Assembly (NCBI GenBank): GCA_002708825.1
Contig: PAPF01000010.1
Location: forward strand, 1-32,342
Direction: 5' to 3'
Length of the DNA: 32,342 nt
Origin: Phyllobacteriaceae bacterium
Lineage (GTDB): Bacteria > Pseudomonadota > Alphaproteobacteria > Rhizobiales > Rhizobiaceae
A program made the translations under genes and the position numbers. The notes below the pieces were generated by a model that was not told where the DNA came from, ran no database searches, and was given only the letters and a program-made list of their open reading frames with translations. The number at the start of each line of letters is the position of its first letter. The stretch's first letter is position 1. Of this stretch, positions 16,242 to 24,271 are shown piece after piece.

Positions 16242-17405
16242 TCAAGCCTTGTCGTCGCTCGAGGGGCGGCGGGTCGGCCGGCCTTGAGACTGATCGAGTT
16301 TCGCGTTGGCGAGACCGAGCGTTGACGCGCCCCAGGTCCCTGGGACGCCAATCGCCTTGTCGCGCGCGGCCGATGCGGCCGCGCCACCGGCGGCGCCGAC
16401 ACCCGTCGCCATGCCCTTGAGCGCTGCCGCGCCGAATGAACTGCCCGACGCCCTGGCGTCGGAATAGGCCGCACCCCCTGCCCTTGCGCCGCCCACCGCA
16501 AGCGCGGCGCCGCCGGCGGCAAAGCTCGCCGCCTGACCGCCGTGGCGAATGACTTCCATGCCACCGGTCACGGAGACGCCCTGCACCATGCCCTGAATGA
16601 TGTTGGGGACGTACATGGCGATCACAAACACAATGACCGAAATGCCGGCGATGGCGAGAGTCGCCAGGAACTCGTCCCCGCCCGTCGGCGCATTGGCGAG
16701 ATCGATCAGAACCTCGGAGCCAATACGGGCGATCATCACCAGCGCCATCAGCTTCATGCCGACCGAAAACGCATAGACCAGATATCGGACCGAGAAGTCC
16801 TTGGTGAAGGAGCTGCCTCCAAGCCCCAGCATGATCATGCCGGCGAGCAAGCCCACATACATCTCCGCCATCACAGCCACGAAGATCGCGGCGACCAGGC
16901 TGAAGGAGACCACGACGATAACCATGGCGAAGACGGCCGCGATCGCCAGCGCATTGTCCTCGAACAGGCCGAACTGGGCCTTGTTCGACATTTCGCTGGC
17001 GACCTGCAGCCCGGCATTGAAGACATTGGCCGGCGAAGCCGAACCGCCGCCCGCGCCGATCTGGAAAAGACTGTCGACCACGGCCTTGGTCAGGTCCGGG
17101 CCCTGCTCGAGGATGAAGACGAAGAGCCCGATGAACATGATCCGGCGCACGAGCTCGGCGAACCAGGTATCGAGCGATGCCGCGGCAATCGCCAGCCAGA
17201 CCGCGGCGATCCCGACCTCGATGCCGGCGAGGATCCAGAACAAAGACCGCGCCGCGTTCAGGATCGTCGTCTGCCAGCCCTGCGCCGCACTGGCGATCTC
17301 GTTTTCAAGCGTCGTCAGCAGCGACCCGTCCTGCGCCAGCGCGGGACCGGCAAAGGCAATGAAGGCGACCGCAGAGAGGGCAACTCTAGTTGTCGGCCGC
17401 GCCAT
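16242..17405 (-). CDS. trbL: Conjugal transfer protein TrbL (VirB6-like)
   Basis: Polytopic inner-membrane protein of the transfer channel, 387 aa from the chosen ATG. It begins with a signal-like segment (VALSAVAFIAFAGPALAQ), followed by several hydrophobic helices (for example SLFWILAGIEVGIAAVWLAIA, IMFIGLFVFIL, AVFAMVIVVVSFSLVAAIFVAVMAE, AIAGISVIVFVIAMYVPNIIQG) and a Gly/Ala/Ser-rich C-terminal tail, as usual in TrbL. The start at 17405 (MARPTTRVA) overlaps the end of trbK by 20 bases; an upstream in-frame ATG at 17450 would lie far inside trbK and is not needed. Confidence 0.94.
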   Translation of the reverse strand: MARPTTRVALSAVAFIAFAGPALAQDGSLLTTLENEIASAAQGWQTTILNAARSLFWILAGIEVGIAAVWLAIAAASLDTWFAELVRRIMFIGLFVFILEQGPDLTKAVVDSLFQIGAGGGSASPANVFNAGLQVASEMSNKAQFGLFEDNALAIAAVFAMVIVVVSFSLVAAIFVAVMAEMYVGLLAGMIMLGLGGSSFTKDFSVRYLVYAFSVGMKLMALVMIARIGSEVLIDLANAPTGGDEFLATLAIAGISVIVFVIAMYVPNIIQGMVQGVSVTGGMEVIRHGGQAASFAAGGAALAVGGARAGGAAYSDARASGSSFGAAALKGMATGVGAAGGAAASAARDKAIGVPGTWGASTLGLANAKLDQSQGRPTRRPSSDDKA

Positions 17406-17619
17406 CGGCTCCCCCGTTCCCCTGCCCGTCCTGCCGGTCTTCCGGGACATTCCAGCGGGGCTTCATTTCCTGTCCCGACGTCGTGTCGAATTTCTGCGGC
17501 GCGGGCGCCGGCGTTGCTGCCTGACCGATATCGTCAGACGGGCGAATGGCGATCCAGACCGTGACGGCGGCGATCACCACCACAACGGCAGTGGCAATCA
17601 TGATCAGGGTTCTATTCAC
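17386..17619 (-). CDS. trbK: TrbK-type small membrane protein (putative entry exclusion)
   Basis: 77-aa protein with one N-terminal membrane segment (about residues 5-25, LIMIATAVVVVIAAVTVWIAI) and a polar tail rich in Pro, Gln and Gly. No lipobox Cys is present, unlike RP4 TrbK, but it matches the alternate TrbK form of rhizobial trb operons in size and place between trbJ and trbL. Start overlaps the trbJ stop (ATGA). In this family the protein is thought to block entry of a second related plasmid. Confidence 0.8.
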   Translation of the reverse strand: MNRTLIMIATAVVVVIAAVTVWIAIRPSDDIGQAATPAPAPQKFDTTSGQEMKPRWNVPEDRQDGQGNGGADGAADN

Positions 17620-18413
17620 CAGCGCGGCTCCATTGTCTGGCCGCCCGAGGTCGACGGTGCGTTCGAGTTGAAGAATTCCTCCCGGCGGTTCTGCGCGAGG
17701 TCCTTCGCCGCCTGCTCCGACTGATACCAGGTGCCCATCATCGCCACCTGCTGGGAGACAAGACCGCGCAGCTTCTGGGCCTGGGCGACCTGTTGGGCCG
17801 CGATCTCATGGCCCACTTGCAGCGCCTGCATCTGGCCCACAGAACTCTCCGACATGGACCGCAACTGGCTCATTGTCGCTTCTTCCGAGCTGAACTGCTC
17901 GGCCGTCAGGCCGGCCGCCCGCAGTGTCGAGGCGATGGTGTCGCGATTGGTGTCCGACCAGTCCTGGTAGCTTGAGGAAAAGGTCTGCCCATTGGCGAGA
18001 CCGGATTTGAAATCGGCAAAGCTCTTGAAGCGCTGCCGGAGCACGTCGTCGACATTGCCCATGGAAAAAGCGATCCCCTGCCCCTGATTGACGAGGCTTT
18101 GCAGCCGCATCAGATCGCTTTGGACCTGACCCCAGATGTGATCGGGCAGCGTCAGCGTGTTCTGCAGCATGTTCTCGTAGATCCTGAGCTGGTTCTGGAT
18201 CTGCTCGGCCAGCTGCGTGATCTGTGTGACCTGGTTCTGCACCTGCTCGGCTGACGCCCCGACCAGGCTGACAAGCTCGGTATTGTTGAGGATCTGCGTC
18301 CACTCGGTCGCGCCGCCGAGTCCACCAACGCCGGCCTGTGCATTCGAGAACGTCGAGACCGAAAGCAATGCGGCAACTGCAATCCTAGCTGTCCGTGAGA
18401 ATGTGTGTGGCAT
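17616..18413 (-). CDS. trbJ: Conjugal transfer protein TrbJ (VirB5-like)
   Basis: Periplasmic or pilus-associated protein of 265 aa. A signal peptide ends near FSNAQA (about residue 27). The mature part is mostly helical, with Gln-rich stretches likely to form coiled coils (SAEQVQNQVTQITQLAEQIQNQLRIYENML, residues about 50-85; EIAAQQVAQAQKLRGLVSQQVAMM near the end). The ATG at 18413 has GGGGAG in front and overlaps the end of trbE by 29 bases; the longer open frame upstream is only a shadow of trbE. Confidence 0.94.
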   Translation of the reverse strand: MPHTFSRTARIAVAALLSVSTFSNAQAGVGGLGGATEWTQILNNTELVSLVGASAEQVQNQVTQITQLAEQIQNQLRIYENMLQNTLTLPDHIWGQVQSDLMRLQSLVNQGQGIAFSMGNVDDVLRQRFKSFADFKSGLANGQTFSSSYQDWSDTNRDTIASTLRAAGLTAEQFSSEEATMSQLRSMSESSVGQMQALQVGHEIAAQQVAQAQKLRGLVSQQVAMMGTWYQSEQAAKDLAQNRREEFFNSNAPSTSGGQTMEPRW

Positions 18414-20835
18414 TATCCACTCCCCTTTCTTCGAGCCAATGAGCCGGCCATTCGGCGCCATGGGCCTGTCGCAGCTGGTCAATGCGTTTGAGATTGTCCT
18501 TGGAAGAGGCGCCGACGAAGGCGAGCGCGACCGGGCCAAGCGCCATGTCGAACAGCCGTCGCCCTTCCGGCGAGGCGACGTAATATTCGCGCTTCGGGAT
18601 CGCGGTCGCGACGATCTCGATCTGCCGCTCGTTGAAGCCGATGCGCTCATAGAATTCCCGCGTGCCCGGTTCGCGGGCCGCGCCATTGGGCAAGCAGATT
18701 TTGGTCGGGCAGCTTTCCTTCAGGACGTCGATAATGCCGGACTGCTCGGCATCGGAAATGGATTGCGTCGCCATGATGACGGCGCAGTTCGCCTTGCGCA
18801 GCACCTTCAGCCATTCCCTGATCTTGTCGCGGAACATCGGATGGTCGAGCATGAGCCAGGCCTCATCGAGGATGATCAGGCTCGGCGCCCCGGTCAGGCG
18901 CTTCTCGATCCTGCGGAACAGATAGAGGAGAACGGGAACGAGATTCCGCTCACCCATATTCATTAGTTCCTCGACCTCAAAGGTCTGGAAGGTTCCGAGC
19001 CGCAGCCCGTCCTCTTCGGCATCTAGGAGCTGTCCCATGGGACCATCGACCGTGTAATGCTGGAGGGCATCCTTGATGTCGCGCATCTGGACGCCGCTGA
19101 CGAAATCCGAAAGAGAGCGCCCACGCGCCGAACCCATCAGCCCGATCTGGCGCGCAATTGCGTTGCGATGATCCGGCGTGATCGTCACACCCTGGATAGC
19201 AATCAGCGTTTCAATCCATTCGCTCGCCCATGCCCGATCCGCCTCCGTGGTGAGATCGGCGAGCGGGCAGAAGGCAAGGGCCGCTTCCCCCTCCCCTGCC
19301 CCGATCTCGTAATGGTCGCCGCCGGCAGCAACCGTCAGCGGGTAGAGCGACTTGCCCTTGTCGAAGGCGAAGATCTGAGCGTGCTCATAGCGCCGGAACT
19401 GGGCCGCGATCAGAGCAAGCAAGGTCGATTTGCCTGACCCCGTCGGTCCGAAGATCAGCGTGTGGCCGACGTCGTCGACATGCAGGTTCAAACGGAATGG
19501 AGAGGAGCCGCTGGCGACCTGCATGAGAGGAGGAGCGTTGGGCGGGTAGAACGGGCAAGGCGCGGTCGCGCTGCCGGCCCAGACGGAATTGACCGGGATG
19601 AGGTCGGCGAGATTGCGGGTGTTGATCAGCGGTTCGCGGACATTGGCGTACCAGTTGCCCGGAAGGCTGCCGAGATAGGCCTCGGTGGCGTTGAGCGTCT
19701 CGATGCGGGCGCCAAAGCCCTCGGCCTGGATCAGGCGCCTGACGGCCTCCGCCTGGTCCTGCAGCCGGGCGTCGTCCGTGTCGAACATGATGATGACCGG
19801 CGTGTAGTAGCCATAGGCGACCAATTGCGACGACGCCTCCGCGATCGCATCTTCCGTTTCGGCAACCATAGTCAGCGCGTCCTGGTCGACCGCGCGGCTT
19901 TGCGTCTGGAAGAGCTGATCGAAAAATGGCCTGACCTTTTGCTGCCATTTCTTTCGCGTGCGCTCGAGCTTCTGCCGGGCCTCCTGATCATCGAGGAAGA
20001 CGAATCGGCTAGACCACCGATAGGTCAGCGGCATCAGATCGAGCGTGTTGAGGATCCCCGGCCAGCTCTCGGCCGGAAACCCGTCGATCCCGACCACGGC
20101 GAGGAACCGCCCATCGACCATCGGCGACAGGCCGTGATGGAACTCGGCCGTCGCCAGCCAGTCCAGATACATCGGGATCGCCGGCAGGCGCACCGGGTGG
20201 CTTTCGCCGACGATGCAGAAGCGAATGAACTGGAAGAGCTCGTCATAGCGCGCTACATCGCCTGTTTCCGGATCGGTGACGGTGCGTGTCACCATGCGGC
20301 GGATCATCAGGACGTTGCCGAGATATTGCTCGACCTCGCGGATCGAGGTCTGGAAGGAAGTGAGCACGCCGTCGGCATAGGTCTCCGTCCGGCTCGCCTC
20401 GTCCGAATAGACATAACGTGCCATGGCCGAACGCCGGGGCTCCGGCGGCCGATAGGTCAGGATCAATGCATGTTGGCTCTCAAAGTGTCCCCTCTCCGCC
20501 ATGAAATGCGCGCGGCGCTGCTCGTCGATCGCCCATGTCACTGGATCGGGGAAGTGGCAGTCTTCCTGGGCGGGATAGGCCGTCGTCGGAACGCGAACCG
20601 CCTCGACCTGGATCATCCAGCCCGATCCTAGCCGTCCGAGGATGGCATTGATCTGGCGCGACACCTCGTTGCGCTCGAAATTGGTTGAGCTTTCGCTGTC
20701 CGGCCCCGCGAAATACCAGCCCGCCATCAGCGAGCCGTCCTTCAGGAGGATCACGCCGTCATCGACCAGGCCCGCATAGGGCAGCAGGTCGGAGAAGGAC
20801 GGTTTGGAATCCCGGAACTGGCTAAGCGCGACCAT
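18385..20835 (-). CDS. trbE: Conjugal transfer ATPase TrbE (VirB4-like)
   Basis: Largest mating-pair-formation gene (816 aa, usual TrbE length), an inner-membrane-associated ATPase that powers pilus and channel assembly. The N-terminal half has the CagE/TrbE/VirB region (SLMAGWYFAGPDSESSTNFERNE and later LVAYGYYTPVIIMFD). Walker A is TLIFGPTGSGKSTLLAL near residue 460, Walker B SLIILDEAWLMLDHP near 655, followed by MATQSISDAEQSGIIDVLKESC. Starts 6 bases after trbD. No frame break seen. Confidence 0.97.
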   Translation of the reverse strand: MVALSQFRDSKPSFSDLLPYAGLVDDGVILLKDGSLMAGWYFAGPDSESSTNFERNEVSRQINAILGRLGSGWMIQVEAVRVPTTAYPAQEDCHFPDPVTWAIDEQRRAHFMAERGHFESQHALILTYRPPEPRRSAMARYVYSDEASRTETYADGVLTSFQTSIREVEQYLGNVLMIRRMVTRTVTDPETGDVARYDELFQFIRFCIVGESHPVRLPAIPMYLDWLATAEFHHGLSPMVDGRFLAVVGIDGFPAESWPGILNTLDLMPLTYRWSSRFVFLDDQEARQKLERTRKKWQQKVRPFFDQLFQTQSRAVDQDALTMVAETEDAIAEASSQLVAYGYYTPVIIMFDTDDARLQDQAEAVRRLIQAEGFGARIETLNATEAYLGSLPGNWYANVREPLINTRNLADLIPVNSVWAGSATAPCPFYPPNAPPLMQVASGSSPFRLNLHVDDVGHTLIFGPTGSGKSTLLALIAAQFRRYEHAQIFAFDKGKSLYPLTVAAGGDHYEIGAGEGEAALAFCPLADLTTEADRAWASEWIETLIAIQGVTITPDHRNAIARQIGLMGSARGRSLSDFVSGVQMRDIKDALQHYTVDGPMGQLLDAEEDGLRLGTFQTFEVEELMNMGERNLVPVLLYLFRRIEKRLTGAPSLIILDEAWLMLDHPMFRDKIREWLKVLRKANCAVIMATQSISDAEQSGIIDVLKESCPTKICLPNGAAREPGTREFYERIGFNERQIEIVATAIPKREYYVASPEGRRLFDMALGPVALAFVGASSKDNLKRIDQLRQAHGAEWPAHWLEERGVDNATHILTDS

Positions 20836-20841
20836 GACGGA

Positions 20842-21141
20842 TCAGTACCTCCGCCAGGGCGACGTGGTCGGCCGGTAGCTCGGCCGGTAACCGATGTGGC
20901 GCAGATAGACCTGGCGCATCATCGGATCGGCCTTTGCCATGATGCGCAGGATCCCGACCACGGCGATCCAGATGGCAAGCCCCAGGAGCACCGAGTACCA
21001 GGTCAGCACCACGAACATCAGGATGACTGTTGCCAATCCCGTGAGAAGCACCAGCTCTCGATCGGCCCCCATCAGATGGTTCGGCCGCGACAGTGCGCGA
21101 TGGATGCGCGAGTGAACGAGGGGAGCGACAGAGTCAGCCAT
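20842..21141 (-). CDS. trbD: Conjugal transfer protein TrbD (VirB3-like)
   Basis: 99-aa inner-membrane protein of the VirB3/TrbD family. It has an N-terminal [22 protein letters not shown] motif typical of TrbD, followed by two close membrane segments ([34 protein letters not shown]) and a basic tail ([20 protein letters not shown]). The start at 21141 follows GGGGAG and overlaps the end of trbC by 8 bases; the ATG at 21162 is less likely. Confidence 0.94.
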   Translation of the reverse strand: MADSVAPLVHSRIHRALSRPNHLMGADRELVLLTGLATVILMFVVLTWYSVLLGLAIWIAVVGILRIMAKADPMMRQVYLRHIGYRPSYRPTTSPWRRY

Positions 21142-21508
21142 CGCTCCCCTCCCCCGCCGCACTCAGGTCCGCCTGACCAGGGAGGGCAATCGAGGCACCC
21201 GAGGCGCCGAACAGGCCGACAATCTGTGTCGCGCCGAGCAGGATGCCGGCAACGAGCACGACATACATCAGGCGCCGCGCGAAATCGTTCAGCTCGCCGC
21301 CGAAGATCAGCATACCGCCGGCGACAGCCACCGCGGCCAGCGCGATGAAACCGGCCACCGGCCCGGTGATGGATTCCTGGATCTGCTGCAGCGGCCCTTC
21401 CCACGGCAGGCCGCCGCCCGAACTGGCGAGCGCCGGTGTCGCCACGGCGATGAAGATCAAAGCGATCAGATATCGCGCGATTGGAGCGCGGCGAACGTTA
21501 TGCGGCAT
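21134..21508 (-). CDS. trbC: Conjugal transfer pilin TrbC (VirB2-like)
   Basis: 124-aa pilin precursor. The basic start [13 protein letters not shown] is followed by a hydrophobic signal segment ending ATPALA, with likely cleavage before SSGGG. Two further hydrophobic segments ([22 protein letters not shown] and [23 protein letters not shown]) make the pilin core. In RP4 the mature TrbC is cyclised; whether that happens here is unknown. The start at 21508 overlaps the trbB end by 11 bases; longer readings upstream belong to trbB's other frame. Confidence 0.94.
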   Translation of the reverse strand: MPHNVRRAPIARYLIALIFIAVATPALASSGGGLPWEGPLQQIQESITGPVAGFIALAAVAVAGGMLIFGGELNDFARRLMYVVLVAGILLGATQIVGLFGASGASIALPGQADLSAAGEGSDG

Positions 21509-22469
21509 GGCTGTCCTCGTCGATTTGGGAATGATGATCGGTCTCGTAGCGGTCGCCGGCGAACCGCCTGACGCGCATGACATCGCGCACGCGGCGGCCG
21601 GTCGAGGTCCTCTCGATTGAGATGACGAGGTCGACGGCCTCCCCTATGACTTCGCGCATGGACTGCTGGCTGACCTCTGCGGTCAGCTGCTCGAGCCGGC
21701 GCAAGGCGGAATGAGCGTTGTTTGCGTGGATCGTCGTGATGCCGCCCGGGTGTCCCGTATTCCAGGCCTTGAGCAGCGTCAGCGCGGCGCCGTCGCGGAC
21801 CTCGCCGACAATGATGCGATCCGGCCGGAGGCGCATGGTGCTTTTAAGAAGCCTCGCCATGTCGACGGTATCGGTCGTATGCAGCGCCACGGCGTTCTCG
21901 GCCGCACATTGGATTTCGGCCGTGTCCTCGAGGATCAGGAGGCGGTGCGCCGGCGTGTCGGCGACGATCTCGGCGATGACCGCGTTTGCGAGCGTGGTCT
22001 TGCCCGAACCGGTCCCGCCCGACACGACGATGTTGAGGCGGTTGCGAACTGCCTGGCGCACGATGGAAGCCTGCAGCTTCGTCATCACACCGTTGGACAC
22101 ATAGTCGGCTAACGGGATGAGGCGCGATGCCCGGCGCCGGATCGTAAAGCTCGGAGCACTGACCACCGGTGGCAATAGGCCCTCGAAGCGGTGCCCGCCG
22201 ATCGGCAGTTCGCCAGAGATGATCGGCCGGTCTTCATCGGCCTCGGTCTGCAACGCATGGGCAACGCTGCCGATGATGATCTCGGCCGCGCCCGGCGCCA
22301 GCTCTCCGATGCTTTCGATCCCCTTCCCCAACCGCTCCACGAACAGGCGGCCATCTGGGTTGAGCATCACCTCGACGACGTCGGCATCCTCAAGCGCAGC
22401 GCAAATCGTCTCGCCAAGCGCATCGCGCAGCTTGCGGATTAGCCGTGACCGGGAGGACGACGCAGTCAT
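21498..22469 (-). CDS. trbB: Conjugal transfer ATPase TrbB (VirB11-like)
   Basis: First gene of the trb operon: a hexameric traffic ATPase of 323 aa on the inner face of the membrane. The N-terminal domain includes [18 protein letters not shown] and [21 protein letters not shown]; the ATPase domain has Walker [18 protein letters not shown] (about 147-163), the Asp box [30 protein letters not shown] (Walker B), and [25 protein letters not shown] very good GAGGAGG stands 6 bases before the ATG. The gene diverges from repA. Confidence 0.97.
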   Translation of the reverse strand: MTASSSRSRLIRKLRDALGETICAALEDADVVEVMLNPDGRLFVERLGKGIESIGELAPGAAEIIIGSVAHALQTEADEDRPIISGELPIGGHRFEGLLPPVVSAPSFTIRRRASRLIPLADYVSNGVMTKLQASIVRQAVRNRLNIVVSGGTGSGKTTLANAVIAEIVADTPAHRLLILEDTAEIQCAAENAVALHTTDTVDMARLLKSTMRLRPDRIIVGEVRDGAALTLLKAWNTGHPGGITTIHANNAHSALRRLEQLTAEVSQQSMREVIGEAVDLVISIERTSTGRRVRDVMRVRRFAGDRYETDHHSQIDEDSHAA

Positions 22470-22592
22470 AGCGTTCCTCCTCTCGGTGCAACCTGAGCAC
22501 CATCGCTACGACCAAACAGGGTTTGCATCACATCCGCCGCCACTACTCCAAGGTGAGATGCGGCTTTTGCCGCACCAGGCGGAATCGGTCAT

Positions 22593-22610
22593 CCCGGCAG
22601 TTCTGCCGGG
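22593..22610. promoter_or_regulatory. Candidate LuxR/TraR-type operator between trbB and repA
   Basis: CCCGGCAGTTCTGCCGGG is a perfect 18-base dyad with 8-base arms. Centre-aligned with the dyad before luxI it shares CCGGC-GTT---CCGG. Size and symmetry fit a LuxR-type box. I see no convincing -10 at the expected distance towards either trbB or repA, so function is not assured. Confidence 0.45.
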
Positions 22611-22657
22611 GTTGTCCTCCGAGGGGACGCTGGAAGCGCTCTTGGCAGGGGCTTTGG

Positions 22658-22681
22658 GCCGACTCACTTTGCTGAGTCGGC
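22658..22681. repeat. Perfect 9-bp inverted repeat
   Basis: GCCGACTCA and TGAGTCGGC with a 6-base spacer. No T run follows on either strand, so it is not a classic terminator; it may be a protein-binding dyad or part of the trb/rep control region. Confidence 0.5.
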
Positions 22682-22899
22682 GGTGAAATTGGCTGATTTC
22701 TGCGGTTTCAGGACGAGCCGGGGCCTATTGCTACAGCCGATGCGCCCTGCCCCGTCAAAACTGCGGGGATAAGATTCTGACCGGTGGCTGGGGGACACGT
22801 CAGTTAAGTCACAGAAAATACGGGGAGAATCGACCCACCACCCACAGCCGTCGCCATCTCGCCCCGACTCGCATTAAGGTTTCATTAACCAAAAACCGC

Positions 22900-22968
22900 T
22901 TGCGCCTAATCCGGAATCGCACATAGTAATAACGCTTTCCCGTGGGTTGTCTTGGAAAAAGCGTTATT
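22900..22968 (+). promoter_or_regulatory. repA promoter and probable RepA operator
   Basis: TTGCGC (22900-22905) and TAGTAA (22924-22929) could be the -35/-10 with an 18-base spacer. Overlapping and following the -10 is an 11-base perfect inverted repeat, AATAACGCTTT (22928-22938) and AAAGCGTTATT (22958-22968), with 19 bases between. RepA of repABC plasmids represses its own operon, and this repeat is the natural candidate operator. It also covers the TTG at 22947, arguing against that start. Confidence 0.5.
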
Positions 22969-22988
22969 TCAAGAAAAGAGAGAATTCG

Positions 22989-24185
22989 GTGGTTCCGGTC
23001 ATAGAGCAAGACGAGTTGGATTTCGACGAAGAGATCATCCAGCAGGGTGAGTTGATCTCTGACCGGTTGAACATGCTTCGTTTGGAGCAGTACCCGCCTG
23101 ACGCGCAAAAAGGACTGCGATTATTCTCGCTTGCCGAGGTGGCTGATTTCATCGGTGTAACGCAGAACCACGTTAAGAAACTTCACCTCGATGGAAAAGG
23201 CCCCGCTCCCGCGGTGTCATCTTCGGGCAGGCGCTCTTACACGGCCGAGCAAATGCTCGAGCTTCGGCAGTACCTCGACAAACATGGCCGCAGCGACGTG
23301 AAGAACTACGTGCCGCGCCGACGTGACGGCGAGCCCCTGCAGGTGATCTCGGTTGTCAACTTCAAGGGTGGCAGCGGAAAGACAACGACGACAGCTCATC
23401 TCGCTCAGTATCTTGCTCTAACGGGACACCGCGTACTAGCCATCGACCTTGATCCGCAAGCGTCACTGACGGCACTCCACGGTGTTCAACCAGAGCTCGA
23501 CAAGAATCCATCGTTGTTCGAAGCACTGCGCTATGACGATGAGCGGCGATCAATCAAGGACATAATCCAAGCCACAAACTTCCCGGGACTGGACATTGTT
23601 CCTGCGAATCTGGAGCTCCAGGAGTACGAGTACGAGACCCCGCTCGCTGCAGCCAATTCGCATGAGGGCCGTCTCTTCTTTACGCGGATTTCGAAAGCGC
23701 TGAAGGAAGTTGACGACGAATACGATGTAGTCGTCATCGATTGCCCTCCGCAGCTCGGCTACTTGACGCTGACAGCCTTGACCGCCTCCACCGCGGTGCT
23801 CATCACCGTGCATCCCCAAATGCTGGACATCATGAGCATGAGTCAGTTCCTGCTGATGCTGGGCGGGATCCTGCAATCCATCAAAGGCGCCGGAGCCAAA
23901 GTCAAACTCGACTGGTTTCGTTTCCTCGTGACGAGATATGAGGCGACTGATGGCCCCCAGGCGCAGATGGTTGGCTTCATGCAGGCCATGTTCAGCAAGA
24001 GAATGCTGAATAATCAGATGGTGAAGTCCACAGCCATCTCCGATGCCGGCATTACGAAGCAGACAATCTATGAGGTCGAGCGCGCGCAATTCGTCCGAGC
24101 GACCTATGATCGCGCGGTTGAGTCCATGAACGCGGTAAACAGCGAAATCACGGCTCTCATTCACAAGGCGTGGGGTCGAAAATGA
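22989..24185 (+). CDS. repA: Plasmid partitioning protein RepA (ParA-type ATPase)
   Basis: Walker-type partition ATPase and operon repressor of repABC plasmids. The N-terminal part has the RepA pattern (LRLEQYPPDAQKGLRLFSLAEVADFIGVTQNHVKKL, a helix-turn-helix-like region, then GKGPAPAVSSSGRRSYT and RRRDGEPLQVISVVNFKGGSGKTTTTAHLAQYLA with the deviant Walker A at about 126-134, and VLAIDLDPQASLTALHG). Length is 398 aa from GTG 22989. That start has AAGAAAAGAGAG in front and matches the family N-terminus; a TTG at 22947 lies within the operator repeat. Followed by a short frame and repB. Confidence 0.96.
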   Translation: MVPVIEQDELDFDEEIIQQGELISDRLNMLRLEQYPPDAQKGLRLFSLAEVADFIGVTQNHVKKLHLDGKGPAPAVSSSGRRSYTAEQMLELRQYLDKHGRSDVKNYVPRRRDGEPLQVISVVNFKGGSGKTTTTAHLAQYLALTGHRVLAIDLDPQASLTALHGVQPELDKNPSLFEALRYDDERRSIKDIIQATNFPGLDIVPANLELQEYEYETPLAAANSHEGRLFFTRISKALKEVDDEYDVVVIDCPPQLGYLTLTALTASTAVLITVHPQMLDIMSMSQFLLMLGGILQSIKGAGAKVKLDWFRFLVTRYEATDGPQAQMVGFMQAMFSKRMLNNQMVKSTAISDAGITKQTIYEVERAQFVRATYDRAVESMNAVNSEITALIHKAWGRK

Positions 24186-24271
24186 CCCGGAAATTGACAG
24201 CCGTGCAGATCGCCAAAAAACAGAGGCAGTTCAACAAGATATCTTCGATTTCGGGTAAGACGAATGGCTAG
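24182..24271 (+). CDS. Possible 29-aa peptide between repA and repB
   Basis: A basic 29-residue frame (MTRKLTAVQIAKKQRQFNK and ten more) begins as ATGA on the repA stop and ends inside the first codons of repB (ATGGCTAG). Both junctions are of the translational-coupling kind. It may be a real small peptide, like the short frames reported between repA and repB in some repABC plasmids, or simply a bridge that carries ribosomes from repA to repB. No homology is claimed. Confidence 0.3.
   Translation: MTRKLTAVQIAKKQRQFNKISSISGKTNG

Larger units (their letters stand above)
22470..22946. other. Control region between trbB and repA
   Basis: This stretch between the divergent trbB and repA genes has no supported protein gene. 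It is rich in dyads: TGCGGC-TTTT-GCCGCA (22559-22574), the possible LuxR operator (22593-22610), a 9-base-pair hairpin (22658-22681), and the start of the repA promoter/operator. In Ti-type plasmids the equivalent gap carries tra boxes that drive trb and raise repABC expression. Confidence 0.6.

Noticed and set aside
16542-17564. 340-codon plus-strand frame, His/Asp/Arg-rich
   Set aside because: Antisense shadow of trbL; no family pattern.
12968-22469. Complete conjugation system with relaxase
   Set aside because: Only mating-pair formation genes are present; no relaxase, coupling protein or oriT could be found in the window.
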